From positions 1,302,001-1,366,000 of the forward strand of contig ML133426.1 of assembly GCA_003864495.1 (NCBI GenBank): DNA of 64,000 nucleotides, in the 5' to 3' direction. Both the position numbers and the translations under genes were made by a program. The DNA is from Nemopilema nomurai (taxonomy: Eukaryota > Cnidaria > Scyphozoa > Rhizostomeae > Rhizostomatidae). The notes below the pieces were generated by a model, which saw nothing but the letters and a program-made list of their open reading frames with translations, had not been told where the DNA came from and did no database searches. Shown in pieces: positions 12,402-25,915 of the stretch (its first letter is position 1; every line of letters starts with the position of its first letter).

Positions 12402-15400
12402 TTATGAACTAATAGGCAACTTGACTTTCATTTCCGCACAAACATCTTTAATACATGTCAATAAATATTCCATATCTGATGGAAACAAATGACCAATGTT
12501 ACCGATTCGGAAACAGTCTGCCTCTGTTACTTTTCCAGGGTAAATTACTTGTCCTCTGTCACTTAGCTTCTGGTAGAATTGCTTGAAATCGAAGTTTTCA
12601 TCTTGTGGGAAAAAGTATGAGGTTATTATGTACCCTGTATGGCTATCATCCAGAAACTCTTTGAAGCCCATATCCTTCATACCTCTACGAAGCACTTCGC
12701 GATTTTCCTGGTACCTAAAAGACAAAATGCCACATGCCAAAGTATCTCTTGGTGTACGAAAACTCGACAAACATTGGTATACATTTCCTACAACTATACT
12801 AAACAAAAAGGTCAGTTTTTGATTCATTCAGTAATTATAGTGCATTTTGTTGCGATTAACAAGGTTTAATACTCCATTCCACGATGTCCTAACTCTCTAC
12901 CCCACTCTTTCGTGACAAGAACACAAGAAACCTTTTGGACACTGAAAAACTAAAACTATCCATGTCGAAGCCAATTCATTAGTGTATTATTTGCATACAG
13001 CAACATACCCAGAATATTATAAACATTCAATTTATAAAAGCGAAGTGACTTCATGCTTCTAAAAATGCGAAATACTGAACGAACAGAAGATGTCACGAAG
13101 TTACAAAATTCACATCTTGCCTACCTTGCTGAGCGGCCAGCAACTTGGCCTTCTTTCTCCAGCTCTTCAAGGGCCTTCTTGAACGCAAGAATTACATGAG
13201 TCGGTGGTGTGAATCGAAACTGCGAAGACGCCTCCAAGCCAACATGCTGCTCATAAAGATCCAAGCTAAGGCTTCTTGCATTCCCCTTACAGTCCATAAG
13301 TTGCTCAATATTACCAATGGCATATGCAAAACCAGGTACGCCTTCGATACATTTATTTGCAGAGCTAACCATGAAGTCGATCTTGGCTTTGTTGAGATCA
13401 AGAGGGATACCACCAAAACTACTCATGGCATCGACGAAAAAAGTGGCATTGGGATTTATTTCATCAATAGCCTGGCCCACTTCTTCAACCGGGTGGATTA
13501 CACCGGAACTCGTCTCACAGTGCACCATGCTCACAGTCGTTATGTCTGGGTTTTCCTGGAGAATTTTACGAACTGCATCAACATCTGCCTTTTTATTCTC
13601 TGGCCCTTCCAATACGATCTGGATTCAAAGGGAATTAGCAAAACATTAGGTACTGCAGTCTGTGCTGCAAAGATATGGCTGGAAGAAAAACCTTCCAACA
13701 TTTTACACGGCAAATAGGAAACAACTGTGTCTTTCTTTTCACGGTGTTGAGCATGAAACCTTGCAACATAGGTTTTTGTCACAGTGATCAAATACAGCCT
13801 CTAGACACCAATCATCACAGATCAAATACAAATTAGATCAACTAGTCCTCCTTGCTAAGCTACTCGTTTCACCAAATCTAAGCCTTCTTTATAGCACAAG
13901 AATTCTCATCATAATAAAATCAAAAATTGTAAAAAAATTTCTAAAGTTAATAAAATCAACACAAACCTTGTCACATTCGAAATAATCGAGAATCTTAACC
14001 ATTCTTTTGCCATAAGCTCCATTTGCCAGAATTAGCACCTTGCCATTTTGTCTTGGAACAATTGTGCCAAATACAGCTTCAACAGCATATGTTCCACTCC
14101 CCTGAACTGGGATGGTAGTAAATTTATCAGGACTAACGCATGCCAGCTTTAGAAGTTGTCTTCTAATAAATTTGATTGTTTCCATGAACTCAACATCTCT
14201 TGACCCAAGGTCCCTGAGCATAGCCTTCTTGGTTTCATAGCTTACACCAAGTGGTCCAGGTGTAAACAATTTCTTTCCTGAAGCTGAAAAAGGCAATGTG
14301 ATTAAGTAATTTACATGTGGTGTGAGAAATCACTTATTTCATAAAGGAACCATACAAACAATTCCCTTTAAATCTAACTTCGCACAAACAGCTATTGAGT
14401 GTGGATTACGTAAATAAAATTATACACATTTCTAGATGTTAATAGATTTGGAAAGTTAATGCATATCAGAAGTCCAATTATAAGCCTTGGGGAAAGAAAC
14501 ACGGAATGAGACAGATGAAAAGAAAACATAAATATGATGGAAACACCTTTTAACAAAGGCAAGAAGGAAGGCTATCACATGTCCCTTCCTTCTCCTTTTG
14601 CAAATGTGTAATTGATTTGACAAACATAACCCTAGTTGCTAAGATTGAATGTAAGCCACAGGAAGCATCACCTTGCACTCAATTGCAGCTTTTTCAATAA
14701 GTCAAGTCAATTCACTCCCCAGGCCATCTAAGCACTGGTTAATTCATAATGCTGCAGATATTTTTCCGAAGCAATTTCGCAAATGAGATGAATTAAATAA
14801 AATGGTTGCATGAATCTTATTTCTGAATACTGAAATGGAAGCATTATTATCTAAAACTTTACTTTAGTCAACAGTAGAAAACATAATCTGACATTTTGTA
14901 AAGTATAGCAAAACCAACATATTTTATGGATATAATAACACCATACTAGGCAAATAAATGCTATTTCCATTTCAAAATATGTAAGTGAGAAAGGCAGATG
15001 TTTCAAGTTATCATGTAGCTTAAAGCAGGTATAAGTTTTAATGATAAATTTTCATTACTGATTTGCATAACAGCTAAAAAATAATTTCTCATCAAACAAA
15101 TATAAATTGAAGAAAGAGAAGCTCCTTTCAACATAACATATCACAACATTATCAACATTGAATCTTGCTCCAATGAGAATAATAGAATAATAGAAAATCC
15201 CATAAAGCCTGTAGCTGTTTCAAGACAACAAATACAAAATATGTAGTGCCATTTTCTAAAAGGGTGGTTCCGACATCTTTGGTTTGATTGAGCTTGAGGT
15301 TATGAGCTTCTGAGCCTGATTTTTAAAGATCTCTACACCCATTTTTTGTAAAAATAATAAGGTGCATTTATTCTTAACTTTATATTTGGAGACCTTACAT

Positions 15401-18400
15401 CCCACATTTTCATCACAATTCAATACTTATCTTTTAGAAAGGCTTGCAAAACTGACCAACCTTACCCTGCATCATGATAAGCTAACTGGTGGAGGTGAAC
15501 AGTGGCGGCCTGGCATTTTTCGTCTGGGGAGGCCAGCAGCAAAATGGCGCCCCCTTATAACACACAAAGTTGTCCCACTTTTGAAGAGATTGGCAGCTTG
15601 GCAATTTTCTTACGGCTTTTAAATTCAACAGTATTGAGGGAAGAAAAACTGAAGCCCAAGTGAGCGCATTTGCAATGTTTTTAACAAGAATAAAGAAAAA
15701 AAGGAAGACAAGAAAAAATTGACAGACAATTTCTGGCTATGTACGTTCATGATAAGAGAGTGGAATTTTATATAAACCTGAAGGCCGAACCTGTGTAACA
15801 AGCCATTGAAAACATCACTGTACATTTTTCTTCAAAACAGAACTAAATTATATATACAGGAAAAAGTAAAATTGAAAAGATTGGGCCTTTGGTATATCCA
15901 TGTATTATCCAGATTGTCCTTTAAACTGTGTACAGATACGAAATCTATGGAAAGTGGCAGATTTTAGTAAAAATGTTATAAAAGAGCCTTTGAAAGCTCA
16001 TTGGAAGTTTTAGAGAAAAAGTCAATAATATGATCCACATTAAGGGAAAGCATAATTTCCTTTTCCGTCATTGCAAGCAGAGATTCTAATCCTTCTTGGA
16101 TCATGCTTGATCGTATCCGTGTTTTGATCAACTTTAATGCTGAAAATGACCTCTGCGGTAGTGGAGCTAACAGGGAGGAAGCGGCTTTTCCATTGGCATC
16201 ATCATCATCATCACTACTGACACGCATCACATGCATTATGCGGTCATAACGCTGGAGAAATGCCTTCAAACTGAACTCCCGGGAACTTCATCTCGCAGTT
16301 TGACACTTTTGAATGAAATTACATTCAACTTCTTCTCTTTTTGAATAGATTCGAAAAGGTTGTGGATCTACTGTGACTTTTGGAAGAGATTATACCGCCT
16401 TGAGGTTATCAAACAATTTGATAACTTGGATAGATGCACCTGCTGAATCTATTATATACAACATACACCTAGTAAATAGTATACACCCAGTGAATCACAC
16501 AATGGATGAATAAATGGAAAAGGAAAACAACAGTGGAATCGCTACAAATGTCATAAGGATTTTTGCGCCCCTCCTAAACTTCGGGGCCCCTTCAAAAAAC
16601 TCTGCTGGGGAGCCCTGGCCCCCCCTGCCAGGCCGCCACTGGAGGTCAACGAAGGTTATACATGATTAAAAGCCTCAAAATAATTGCTTATCCATGCTTT
16701 AATTCCACCTGGTAGCAAACAGAACTGGGATAGTGTTCTTGCTAATTTGGGGGTACCACCCTAAATCTAGCTGAAGCAAACAATTTTGGAAATCAAAAAG
16801 CTATGAAATGTGAGCAGGGGCAACTCTTAGGGCAACTTTAACTTTTGTTTTAATCAAATAAATGAAAAGCCTGAAAAAGGGAGGAAAAAATTTGTCTAAT
16901 ATCACTGACAATGGCTTTAAGGAGCAGTTCAAATCTATGCTTAAAGTGAATCATTGTGTCAAATATTTTGATACTAGACAAAGTTGTAGATTGAATGGCC
17001 TGAACTATCTACAAGAGCTGGAGCTGGCTGAAGCAGGTGATCATAGAAATCTTGATTGATGCTGACCCACTTGGGGCAAATCGGTGGATCAAATAAAACT
17101 GCCAGTTACATGGTCCCAAATACAGCTTTTCAATGTGACGAGTGAAGAAAAGTTTCTTCCAAGATCTGACTTTGAAACAAGGGCTTAAAGCACATATTGA
17201 TGACATATGAGAGTATTTATTGAATAAACTGCCAAGTGCAATGGTGACTTACTGAGTGATAAGATTCTCCCAGGTCTAGACTTGACAGATAGCCTGATTA
17301 GTGTATCATTCAAATGCATTATTCAAAATTTGCTGTTGTGTCCAAAGGATATTTCATTAGATAAACTTGTGTACAGTTACCATAGGGATTTTTTATTCAA
17401 GGTGATTGTAAGCTAAGCTAATATCAGATGATGGTTAATTTGCCTGGAAGTCTTTGGCTACCTTGCTATGAAATTTTGTCTTAAACAGGGCAGCACTGGA
17501 GAACCAAGACAGCTGACAAGTTTCTACTTTAGGGGCAAAAACTTTCGCTGGCAGAAAGTTTTCGCGTTTTTTGACATTTTTCGTGAAAGTTTCTGCCAAT
17601 GTTTTAGTATTCTGGTGTCATTCTGAATTACCGATAAAAAGCAAAACAATCATACAATTTCATAAAATCATACAGTTTCATACGATCAACAAATGGTATT
17701 TACCCTTGCCCCTTTGCTCTCTGTATAACTTTCTAGCCAAACTCCTCTTCTTTTCTTTCTGTTCACGTCTTCGTCTTTGCCGTCTTCTCAACAGTAGCAA
17801 AATCAAAATTTTTCTTGTCAGCCCCATTTCGAATAATAATATCTATTAGCCTAATGTTTTGATAGGCCTTCCATGAAAGCGGAAATTGCGAGCACATGCG
17901 CACCACTTTTGACATTTCATAATGGCAGCACCACTGCAAGCGTGCGCTGGTGCAAGAAGAATATTAGCTTTGCGAAAGCTGCTTGTGAAATTCTTCTATC
18001 AAACTTTAATAACAGTGATCAGTTTGAAAGTATCTTAAAGGATTTTCAACGAAAATTCAAACTGAGAATAATTTAAATAGTTGCGAAATTTCTAAAAGCT
18101 TCAGTGTTGTCAGCCCTTCATCATCATCGAAATCAGTTAGACTTTGATCGCCTCCCAGATGAAGATCATCTTTATTAAAAAGATGACCGCTTGTCAAATT
18201 GCGTAAAGTGTTGATATCTTTAAAAAACAGTAAAAAGTAGACATCTTTCAAATACTTTTTTGCTACCAAAACGTGATATTCGACTTTTCATTTTCCCGCG
18301 CTTTTTAAGTTGCGTAGGTAAATGGTAAACAGAAGAAGACACGATAATGGCTGTTTGATTGATCTCTCTGGAACTCAAAGGTGAAGGAAAGATGATGGAA

Positions 18401-21400
18401 TCAAAGAAATGAAAAATGGATTATGCTAAACTTTAACGTGCTTTTGGGGGTTTCTGAAAACTAAGTCATAGACGAAAAAAGATAAAAAACATTATATGCC
18501 GAACTCGTAAAGTCAACGCTGCCTATATCGTTAACTAAAAAGATGTTTTTATGAGATAGCATATTCACTCCATGAGCAGCAACTTGTGAAGACTTTGTGG
18601 TATATTTAAATCTGAACAAGGTTTGTTTTTTAACCGTTTGAAACTTATTTTTGCAGCCTATTTTAGTTTCTTTCTGCATCTTCAAACTGTACTTAATTGA
18701 ACTTGCTGTTATTTCTAACAACAGATCAGGAAATAAGACAACTGGTATAACTTAATGCTGATCTCAAAAAAACTTATCTTCGAAAATACATCCGTATATT
18801 TTCATGTTGATTACAGCTAGTCAACATTTTTAGCACTTGTTTTATCTGGCCTTCCTTTCAAAAAATGGACCATAAAATGAGGACTAGAAAAATTGTTTCC
18901 TATCTTTATATGGGTATTTGCTCAATGAAAGTTTTTTCTTTCAAAATCTCAAGATTCGGTGCAGAATCACAGCAGTAAAGTATACATCATAGAGCGCAAG
19001 CGCTCGCAATTTCCACTATGCCCTTTCGATGACAGGGCAGTATTTAATGAATGATTCGACCGCCATCGGTTTACATCGGTCAAAAGGGAGTCTTTGTGAA
19101 ATGTCAGCTAGAACATTAGGCCGAAATATACTTATGGGTTTGACAAAAAGAAAAATTTCAATTCTGCTATTGTTAGAAGATTGCAAAGACGACGACGTGA
19201 AAAGAAGGAAAATAAGATGATCTGAATTAGAAAGTCGTGCACAAAGCGAAAAGGGAGGGATTTAAATTCGTTTGTTGATAAGAGAAAGGTTCCCAGGGTG
19301 ATTTGAAATTAGAGTCACTTGAAACAAGATGAACATAAGTGATTTCACACTTTACTAGGTTTGAAACAATTCATGATATATCCAAACATCTAAAGAGGAT
19401 GAACTCTCTGCACTTAAGAGCCTGAACTATCTCTGCTCTAACGCAGTGGACAAATTAACTGAACTTTTCACTGAACAGATGTTGGGCAGCATATACATTG
19501 TTCAGTGGTAAGTGGCCAAACTAACTGAAGAATCCACTGAAGATTTTTCTGAACATTTTCATGAGAGGCTAAAACTGCCCCAATTTCATTATTGTATCTT
19601 GGCGTGAAAATTGTAACACTGATAAGAGCTTCAAAATGGAAGTGTTGAAGAAAGGAAAAGTGATGACAGTCTGCTCAGACAGTCTAGCAGCTTTTGCATA
19701 GTTGCTAGAAATAGAGAAGAATTAGGGACAAGAGGAAAAACAAGGTAGTAGATAAGGAGAAGAGATGAGAAGGGGTTCTATAGCAGCACCAGAGCATAGT
19801 TATGCATGAAAGGATATAAAGAAATGCTCAGAATGCCTCATTAATATTTTTCAGATGCCATTTTAAATATTACATACAGAAAATGTGCCCATTCTTTATT
19901 GTGCACATGCGCTAAATTTGGATATGTTTTTTGTTTATTAAGTCAAATGACCAAATGAAGAGGACATGCCATTGAACACATTTTATTCACAGAATAATTT
20001 CTTATTTGGATGAAGCATTCACTGAAAAATGGTCAGTGACTGAACAAGGTGGCATAAAGAACTGAAATCGTAAACTGAACTTGCTTTTCAGTGAAATTTT
20101 CAGTTCATTAGGCCAGGGCCTAAGACTGATGGTGACATGCTGCTAATCTCTCAATGTACTTAATGACCATAAAGTCCTGTTTTGTGTTTGGCCAGTCCAT
20201 ATGTACCACTTGTAAGTAAAGGAATAGCATACACACCTCCTGAAAGGTGTACCCTTCGTATTTTGGTTCTGATTTTAAAGTGGAGATTCTGGTTTTGATA
20301 CCATCATGTCGATTGTTCTGCTTATGTTTTAAGCTGCTGAAATTAAATGCATTTCTCTGCTCTTTAGTGTAGAATCGTTGCATTTGGTTGATCTTGCTAA
20401 ATTAGAATTTCAGAATAGATGCTGACTTGGGATATCAAAACTGCCAAACAGTAAAACATTTTAGAGTTAATGGATTCGTTTTTTTGTTCATTAGCTAATT
20501 ATGTTTGATAGTGTTTGGGCATTAACTCTGATGGGCATCTCCTCCTATCTCCTTAAGCAAGACACCAACATCAAAACATTGTCCAATCTTCTCATTTTAT
20601 GCAGTTTAGGTTTATCAAAAGTTGTTTTGCTAATATCATATAAACAAGATATGCTCAAAGGTTATCACAGTCTATTTCTTGTTATCACCTTGTGCATCTC
20701 ACTAACAGGAAATTCTTTACACCACTACCTGTTACAACACTCATACCATATCACTGTGTCAAAAATACCTTGCTTTCCCACTTTCTATTCAAAATATTTC
20801 AGAATTCAAATCACACAAAATTAATATCATTTCAGTTAGAAATATTATAATATTTCAATATATAAAGCTAGTTAGTTTTTAATTCTGCTTAAATTAAAGA
20901 AGCATGAAAATAGAGTGGAGAATAATTTTTTTTGTTTTGTAAGGCACAGAAAACTCTAAAATCACAACAAAGATGTATTAAGCCCAAGCTCCAGTGAGAA
21001 AAATCCGCAAAATGCAAAAAGTTTGTACAGAAAGTGTCCAAGCATATACAGTGAGCCTTGACTCAGATTTCTCATGAAAACATTTTCTCTGAAAAAAGTC
21101 AATATCTTTTAACTTTTTTCTGCTTTTTGCTTGCCAAATCTTCCGCAGCCAATCATGATCAATATTGATTTGTCAAGCCTCTTTACTTTACATTCATATG
21201 TAACAAGATCAACAACACCTAGAAAGTGATATTGTTTGCACGGAATATTTCTGAGCCAAATTGGAATTTTTCTCACAGTAGACTGAGCTCTAGATTGTTC
21301 ACATAGCAACCATTGGATTAAAGGTTTTATCTCATATTCAGCTACAACAAGAGCTAATGAGTCAGAAACAAAAAGAAAAACATCATTCTATCTCATCCTC

Positions 21401-22586
21401 TATATATCTCTCTATATATCTCAATTAGCTTTGCTACTGAGAAAGTTCCTCCTTAAGAATTCTCCCTTATACATGCTATTTGATTCTATTTTGTACTGTC
21501 TTTTGAATTTAATATAATTGTTAAATATAGTTAAATATTAGAGTATCTTTATGTAGAGAAAATTAAGATAAATGATTAAATCAAACTAAACTGAACAATC
21601 AGGAAAAGGCATGCATTGTTCTTTTTGCTCTGAGTGTCTTTACTCTAAGAGAAACACCTTCACATTTAATGCTGTTTAGATGGTAACACCCACATTATAT
21701 TTTTAAGAATATAAATTAATCATATCAAATCCTGACCTTGTCAGGTAAATCTCTGTGATTTGACCTAAGTTTGGTCCAGGGCAGACAAATCACCTTTGAA
21801 TAAGCAATATTACTTACTTTAAAACCATTATCTTCAATTTAATACCATTTATGAAATATGGCCAATCCAAAGCTGTAACCAACTTGACACTTTTCAAACC
21901 AGATTCATTAAATGAGATTAGAGAACACTTGAAGTCAAATCTTAGTATGCAACAAGATCATGAAAATGGGGATTTTTGTGTTCTGTACTCCATGCCAGTG
22001 TAGGTGCAACTTGGATTATACAATTCGTTTGAAAGGCATAGTTTGCCACTCCATTAGATCTTTCTCAGCAAAGTCCAGTTCAGGAAAATCCTTTCTCGAA
22101 TGTTTTCCTTGATTTTTTTAGATTAATTGACTTGTTTATTTGATTTCTATTTCCTCAATTTTTATCAATTTTGCTGTTCAGTTGTTACTATTGTTGTCAT
22201 CATTTTCGACCAGGCCCAATTTTCCCTACAATTTCGGTTTTATGATATACCCATATCTGTACCTCTCCACATTCATGTGAATTAGGACTATAAGCTGTCG
22301 AATCACCCTATTTTCGTTTTTACTAATGTACTAACCAACGTGTGCGTAATGCCAAGTAATGTTATCAGTACGATATTGTTTAGATAGATGGATTTTTTAT
22401 GAAAATACGAAATGGAAGAACCTTGATCACAGTCACGTGTTTTTGTTATGATGAAAAAGACAAGAACTTACACTCAGCATGGCTTTGATGCATTGCAGCT
22501 GACAACGATACGGGTCGAAAGTTATTCAGCAACTTGGTAACACATCGACCAGGTACCACCAGCCGCTGGACAACCCTTTGCAGCAT
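12402..22586 (-). CDS. phnW: 2-aminoethylphosphonate--pyruvate transaminase, paralog A (4 exons)
   Basis: PLP enzyme that transfers the amino group of 2-aminoethylphosphonate to pyruvate, giving phosphonoacetaldehyde and alanine. Coding exons on the minus strand are 22586-22472, 14283-13967, 13618-13125 and 12714-12402; lengths 115, 317, 494 and 313 nt give 412 residues. Intron phases are 1, 0 and 2. Family signatures in order: KKLFTPGPLG near residue 42, PVQGSGTYAVEAV (substrate/PLP loop), MVHCETSSGV, FVDAMSSFGG with the PLP-nitrogen Asp at 207, SSANKCIEGVPGF with the Schiff-base Lys at 233, FTPPTH, and CFRIGNIG with Arg 378, matching the phosphonate-binding Arg of bacterial PhnW. Alanine-glyoxylate transaminases are related, but the ANKCIEGVPGFAY and DCFRIGNIG blocks are PhnW-type. 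Introns exclude bacterial contamination. Exon 1 supplies a basic presequence (separate entry). Divergently paired with paralog B. Confidence 0.93.
15500..16641 (-). mobile_element. hAT-superfamily DNA transposon, internally deleted
   Basis: The element is 1,142 bp long and lies in intron 1 of AEP transaminase A. It starts CAGTGGCGGCCTGGCA and its other end is the exact reverse complement of those 16 bases. Flanking 8-bp duplications are GAGGTGAA (15492-15499) and GAGGTCAA (16642-16649), one mismatch. CAGTGGCGG ends and 8-bp duplications are hallmarks of hAT elements. Only the C-terminal dimerisation part of the transposase remains (separate entry), so the copy is non-autonomous. Confidence 0.9.
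15976..16269 (-). pseudogene. hAT transposase fragment, C-terminal dimerisation domain
   Basis: About 97 codons are open on the minus strand. The stretch RSFSALKLIKTRIRSSMIQE followed by GLESLLAMTEKEIM resembles the hAT C-terminal dimerisation domain of ZMYM1/TTF-type transposase relatives, where the usual form is ERSFS.LK.IKT.LRS.M...RL..L. The BED/TTF zinc finger and DDE catalytic core expected upstream are absent, because the element ends at 16641. An acidic run (DDDDD) precedes the domain. It cannot catalyse transposition. Confidence 0.8.
16650..22471. other. Remainder of intron 1 of AEP transaminase A
   Basis: AT-rich, with no recognised gene. Words such as CACTGAAC and CAGTGAA recur at 19440-19560 and 20020-20110, suggesting an old diverged repeat. 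Open frames at 20120-20383 (minus) and 20501-20824 (plus) have no recognisable domain and are treated as chance. Confidence 0.5.
22472..22586 (-). CDS. phnW: Exon 1 of AEP transaminase A: mitochondrial-type presequence
   Basis: Short first exon found by phase matching. The ATG (22586-22584) has A at -3 and an in-frame TAA nine bases upstream, fixing the start. It encodes 38 residues plus one base, beginning MLQRVVQRLVVPGRCVTKLL. There are five basic residues (Arg 4, 8, 14, 24; Lys 18) and no acidic residue until Glu 38, with an amphipathic pattern typical of matrix-targeting presequences. It ends in phase 1 at a strong donor (GTAAGT). Joining to the acceptor at 14283 completes a Ser codon and continues SSGKKLFTPGP, matching paralog B exactly in position. 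The 8.2-kb intron makes this link an inference. Confidence 0.75.
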
Positions 22587-25500
22587 CGTTCTTTACGAGC
22601 TTTACGCTGCAGTGATGCCACGAGTTCAGTCCGTCTACGGTCCGTCCCCTCAAGATTACACCATGGAGTAGAGACCTGCCCCTGCGAAAGAGGCTCTTCT
22701 AAAGGAAGCAATCATCTGTGAACTTCGAAGACTGTTTGAAAATCCATGTTTGAACAATTTCAATTTAAATGTGTTAACTCACGAAATATTAAGCTACAAT
22801 AATATGAATTTATTGTCACGGCATGATTGTTGATGTTAAAAGTGTTTTAAAACGAAAGTTCTGCTAAAGAGGCCTGGGATCTTGCTTGGATATTGAAAAT
22901 TGCAATTTTTATTGCTATTTAGGTTGCCCGATTGTGTAGTAAATAGAGAACATAGCTTCTAATAAAATATTCAATCGCAGATAAAAAAACTACAAATTGG
23001 TCATTTCCGATAGAAAACAGCAAAATGTGAAGCAATTAGGTAAGGCTATGACGTCACCGTTGTATGATTTCTGTTATTTGAGCTTATAAGCTACAGACTT
23101 TAAGTAAACGTTGCATACTCTTTATATGAGAAAATCCTTGAAAGGATCGCATATTTCCACAGATTTGTGTCCAAAGAAGATGAGGTCAAATCTGGGAAAT
23201 CCACTTTCATGTCAAATGTTTTTAAAGAGTTAAATCAAAACAATGACTCTGTTTTATACATTGCATGCTGGGGATATAAAGTCGCAAACGCGGCAGCTCA
23301 TTTATGTTGTGATCTGTGATTAGAGCGCGTTTAGTAAACTGCAATAACACAGTGCAATAACTGGAGACTATGCCGCCATTACCACACATTTCCCATTCTT
23401 GGATGTGGGCCTAACTTTTGCTGTGAAATTTGACGAAAAAACTTATCCTTGTTCTTACATCCCACCTTCGTAGCTTCAAGAATAATGAAGCGTAATTCGT
23501 GCTCTGGTTTGATTCCTGTCATAATCATAATCATGATCATGTCATAATATCATTTGATCGATGCCAATTGCAACACGAGATGTAGTGAGACAATTGATTG
23601 TTGAACAGAAGAATGAAGCATTCGTAGGCATCATAATCTGAGTTGAATCGGGGTGAAGGTCAAGGATTTTACTAGGCAGCATTGAGGAAATATTTGTGAC
23701 AAATAAGCAGCAACAAATATGATTCTTGAAGATAAAATAACAATGTCGTGAGTGATAATCCTGTTAGGGGTTATATGTAAAGCAACTGACATTTTCAGAG
23801 AGAGCAGTGACTGAAACAATTTAACTTTTATTTATGTATATTTAGCTTTTATTCAAATTTAACAAAGTCTTGCTATTGGTAGTAATATCTTCATGTCCAA
23901 TGCCATTGGAACGAAACTCATATTTGGGATGGGGTGGGGTGGGGGTCGCTGCCCATTGCATTTCTTCTCATTCAGTACACCGGTGTAAAGGAAACATTCT
24001 GCAAATTAGCAGTTTGATTGCACTCAGGGGAAACATTCATGCTTATTCTTAATAGTAAATTCGACGCATACTGAAAAGGGAAACGCCTTAAAAGTGCGGC
24101 ATACAGAGCAGGGGTGTAAGGGGGGCTATACCCCCCCCCCCCACTTTCGGAAAATTGTTCGGTAAATTTCATGGATAGTCGGTAAATATTTTGGATCGTC
24201 GGTAGATGCGTATCTTGACTCCATATAGTATACATAATATTATATTTTAAGAACAGTTTGTGGTAGGAAAACTTTAGGGATAGTTCACGTGGAAAGATCT
24301 CACCTGCTCGTAATTGACAAGATCATATTGATAAAACAATTTGCCAATTCACAATTTGTTACTGTTCAATAAGTTATACACTGACTAGCAAGAGTTGAAA
24401 TTTGGTCGGTACGTTTGCCCGTTTATATAGCATAGCTTCCAAAGTTAATTGTAAGATTTCGTGATAATTTGCCTTAATACTTCCTTTTTCTTGCTTCTCA
24501 CCTTTCCTTGAAGTGACGCTTGCAAATGGCGTGCGCTTGCGACAAAAGGCTTGACCCTCAATAAGCCTAGATTATCTCTTCCCCTCTCTACTTTTGTTGG
24601 CCTACCGTTAGGCAGGACCGATCATGCAACGACCTTTTTGCATAATCCAGCATATGAAATGGTATTTATTCTGTACAGTATTGCATTGTAGCAGCATGGT
24701 CTAAACAGGGCTCCGTTACACTTCAGTTCACTAGAAGGCTATGGCAAAACACTGTTTATAACGAAGGACATCGAGACCTCTTTTGTCTCCCCTAGCCCTG
24801 GCTAGGCATGATAATGCAGATCATGAACTAAATGCACCCTGTAACTTATTACTACTCTAAACATTCGAACGTCGATATCGAGCTCCATCTTGATGAACTT
24901 CAGTCGTACGCCTTGGAAAAGAATTAACAATGTGTCTTTGTTTGCGTTAGTTATATTAGGCCTAGAATTCATAATAATCAAAGAAGTAGGTTATTAGCTA
25001 AGGCAGGTGAACCGAGGTCAATGTTTTACATCAGATGAGTTAATTGCAGGCTCAGGCTGCGCAGGTGATCTTGAGTACCTCCCGGTCAAGACATGTAGCA
25101 CCCCCCCCCCCCTCCCCAAGAGCTCTTTCATAAAGCTAGTTTGGACTTTTCCTGGACCGTGAAAACTTGAATCGGCAAATTTTATAGTGTGATTTAGTGA
25201 ATGAAAAATCGCTCGTGAAAGTGGATACTCACTTTTTGTGCATGGGAATTCATCAGTCGATAATTTCTGCGCCGGTATTCGCGAGGGGAGGACACTTGTA
25301 CAAATTTTGATAGGAATGCTCGTGTTACTTTTTGGATTTGAAATTTATGAAAATGTCATTTCTTTGGTTTCTCTAAATTCGCATCAACTTCACTAATCAC
25401 TAGACGTCCAGAAAGGAAACCTGCCCACATTTCCATCGAGTTTTAAATTCCGAAGACAAATCAGGTTAATGTTAACGTTATTACCGAAAAGACCTTGCGT

Positions 25501-25915
25501 GCAACCGTGAATTTCAAAAATTTGGGCCGTGAATTCAAGATTCATTGGCGGCCACTAGTCAGTTCATTTCAGCGACCAACCATTTCTGCAACGCACAAAA
25601 AAGCGAAGTGCATATTGACCTGCGTGTTGGTATTCTTTTTTCATTTCTACTCGTTTCTGCATCCCCTACCCTTTTCCAATTTCTCCTACCAATCCATACC
25701 GAAGATATGGTAAGCAAGCATGCTTTGCGAGTGAAGGGCAGGTCCAGCGACGTGTGGGGGGAAGACCCTATGCTCTCCTCAAAAGACTTTGTCGCTTAGT
25801 CTGCGCCTTTCCGTGCGTTCGTCCATCCAGTAAAGGCAAAGCAGCAAGCAAGTGGTGGCGCCCTGGTCGTTCAACAGTTTGCAGCAAGGACTAGTGGAAA
25901 GACTCCACTTCGAGA
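22587..25915. promoter_or_regulatory. Head-to-head intergenic region of the two AEP transaminases
   Basis: The 3.3 kb between the two ATG codons must contain the 5' ends and promoters of both paralogs. Both ends are more G+C-rich than the middle (about 22550-22700 and 25680-25915), consistent with proximal promoter or 5' UTR sequence. No TATA box can be assigned with confidence. A poly-C run lies near 25099-25112 and a repeat near 24.1 kb (separate entry). Confidence 0.45.
24109..24215 (+). repeat. GTCGGTAAAT-type repeat with G/C-rich end
   Basis: Starts GCAGGGGTGTAAGGGGGG, runs through a poly-C stretch, and then carries TCGGTAAAT, GTCGGTAAAT and GTCGGTAGAT in succession. A similar arrangement (CAGGGGCGTG..., then GTCGGTAA words) is at 304-410 and a lone word at 528-537. 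Probably ends of a dispersed element; class unknown. Confidence 0.4.

Noticed and set aside
20120..20824. Two open frames in intron 1 of transaminase A (minus 20120-20383, plus 20501-20824)
   Set aside because: No recognisable domain, AT-driven hydrophobic composition, and no convincing splice context.
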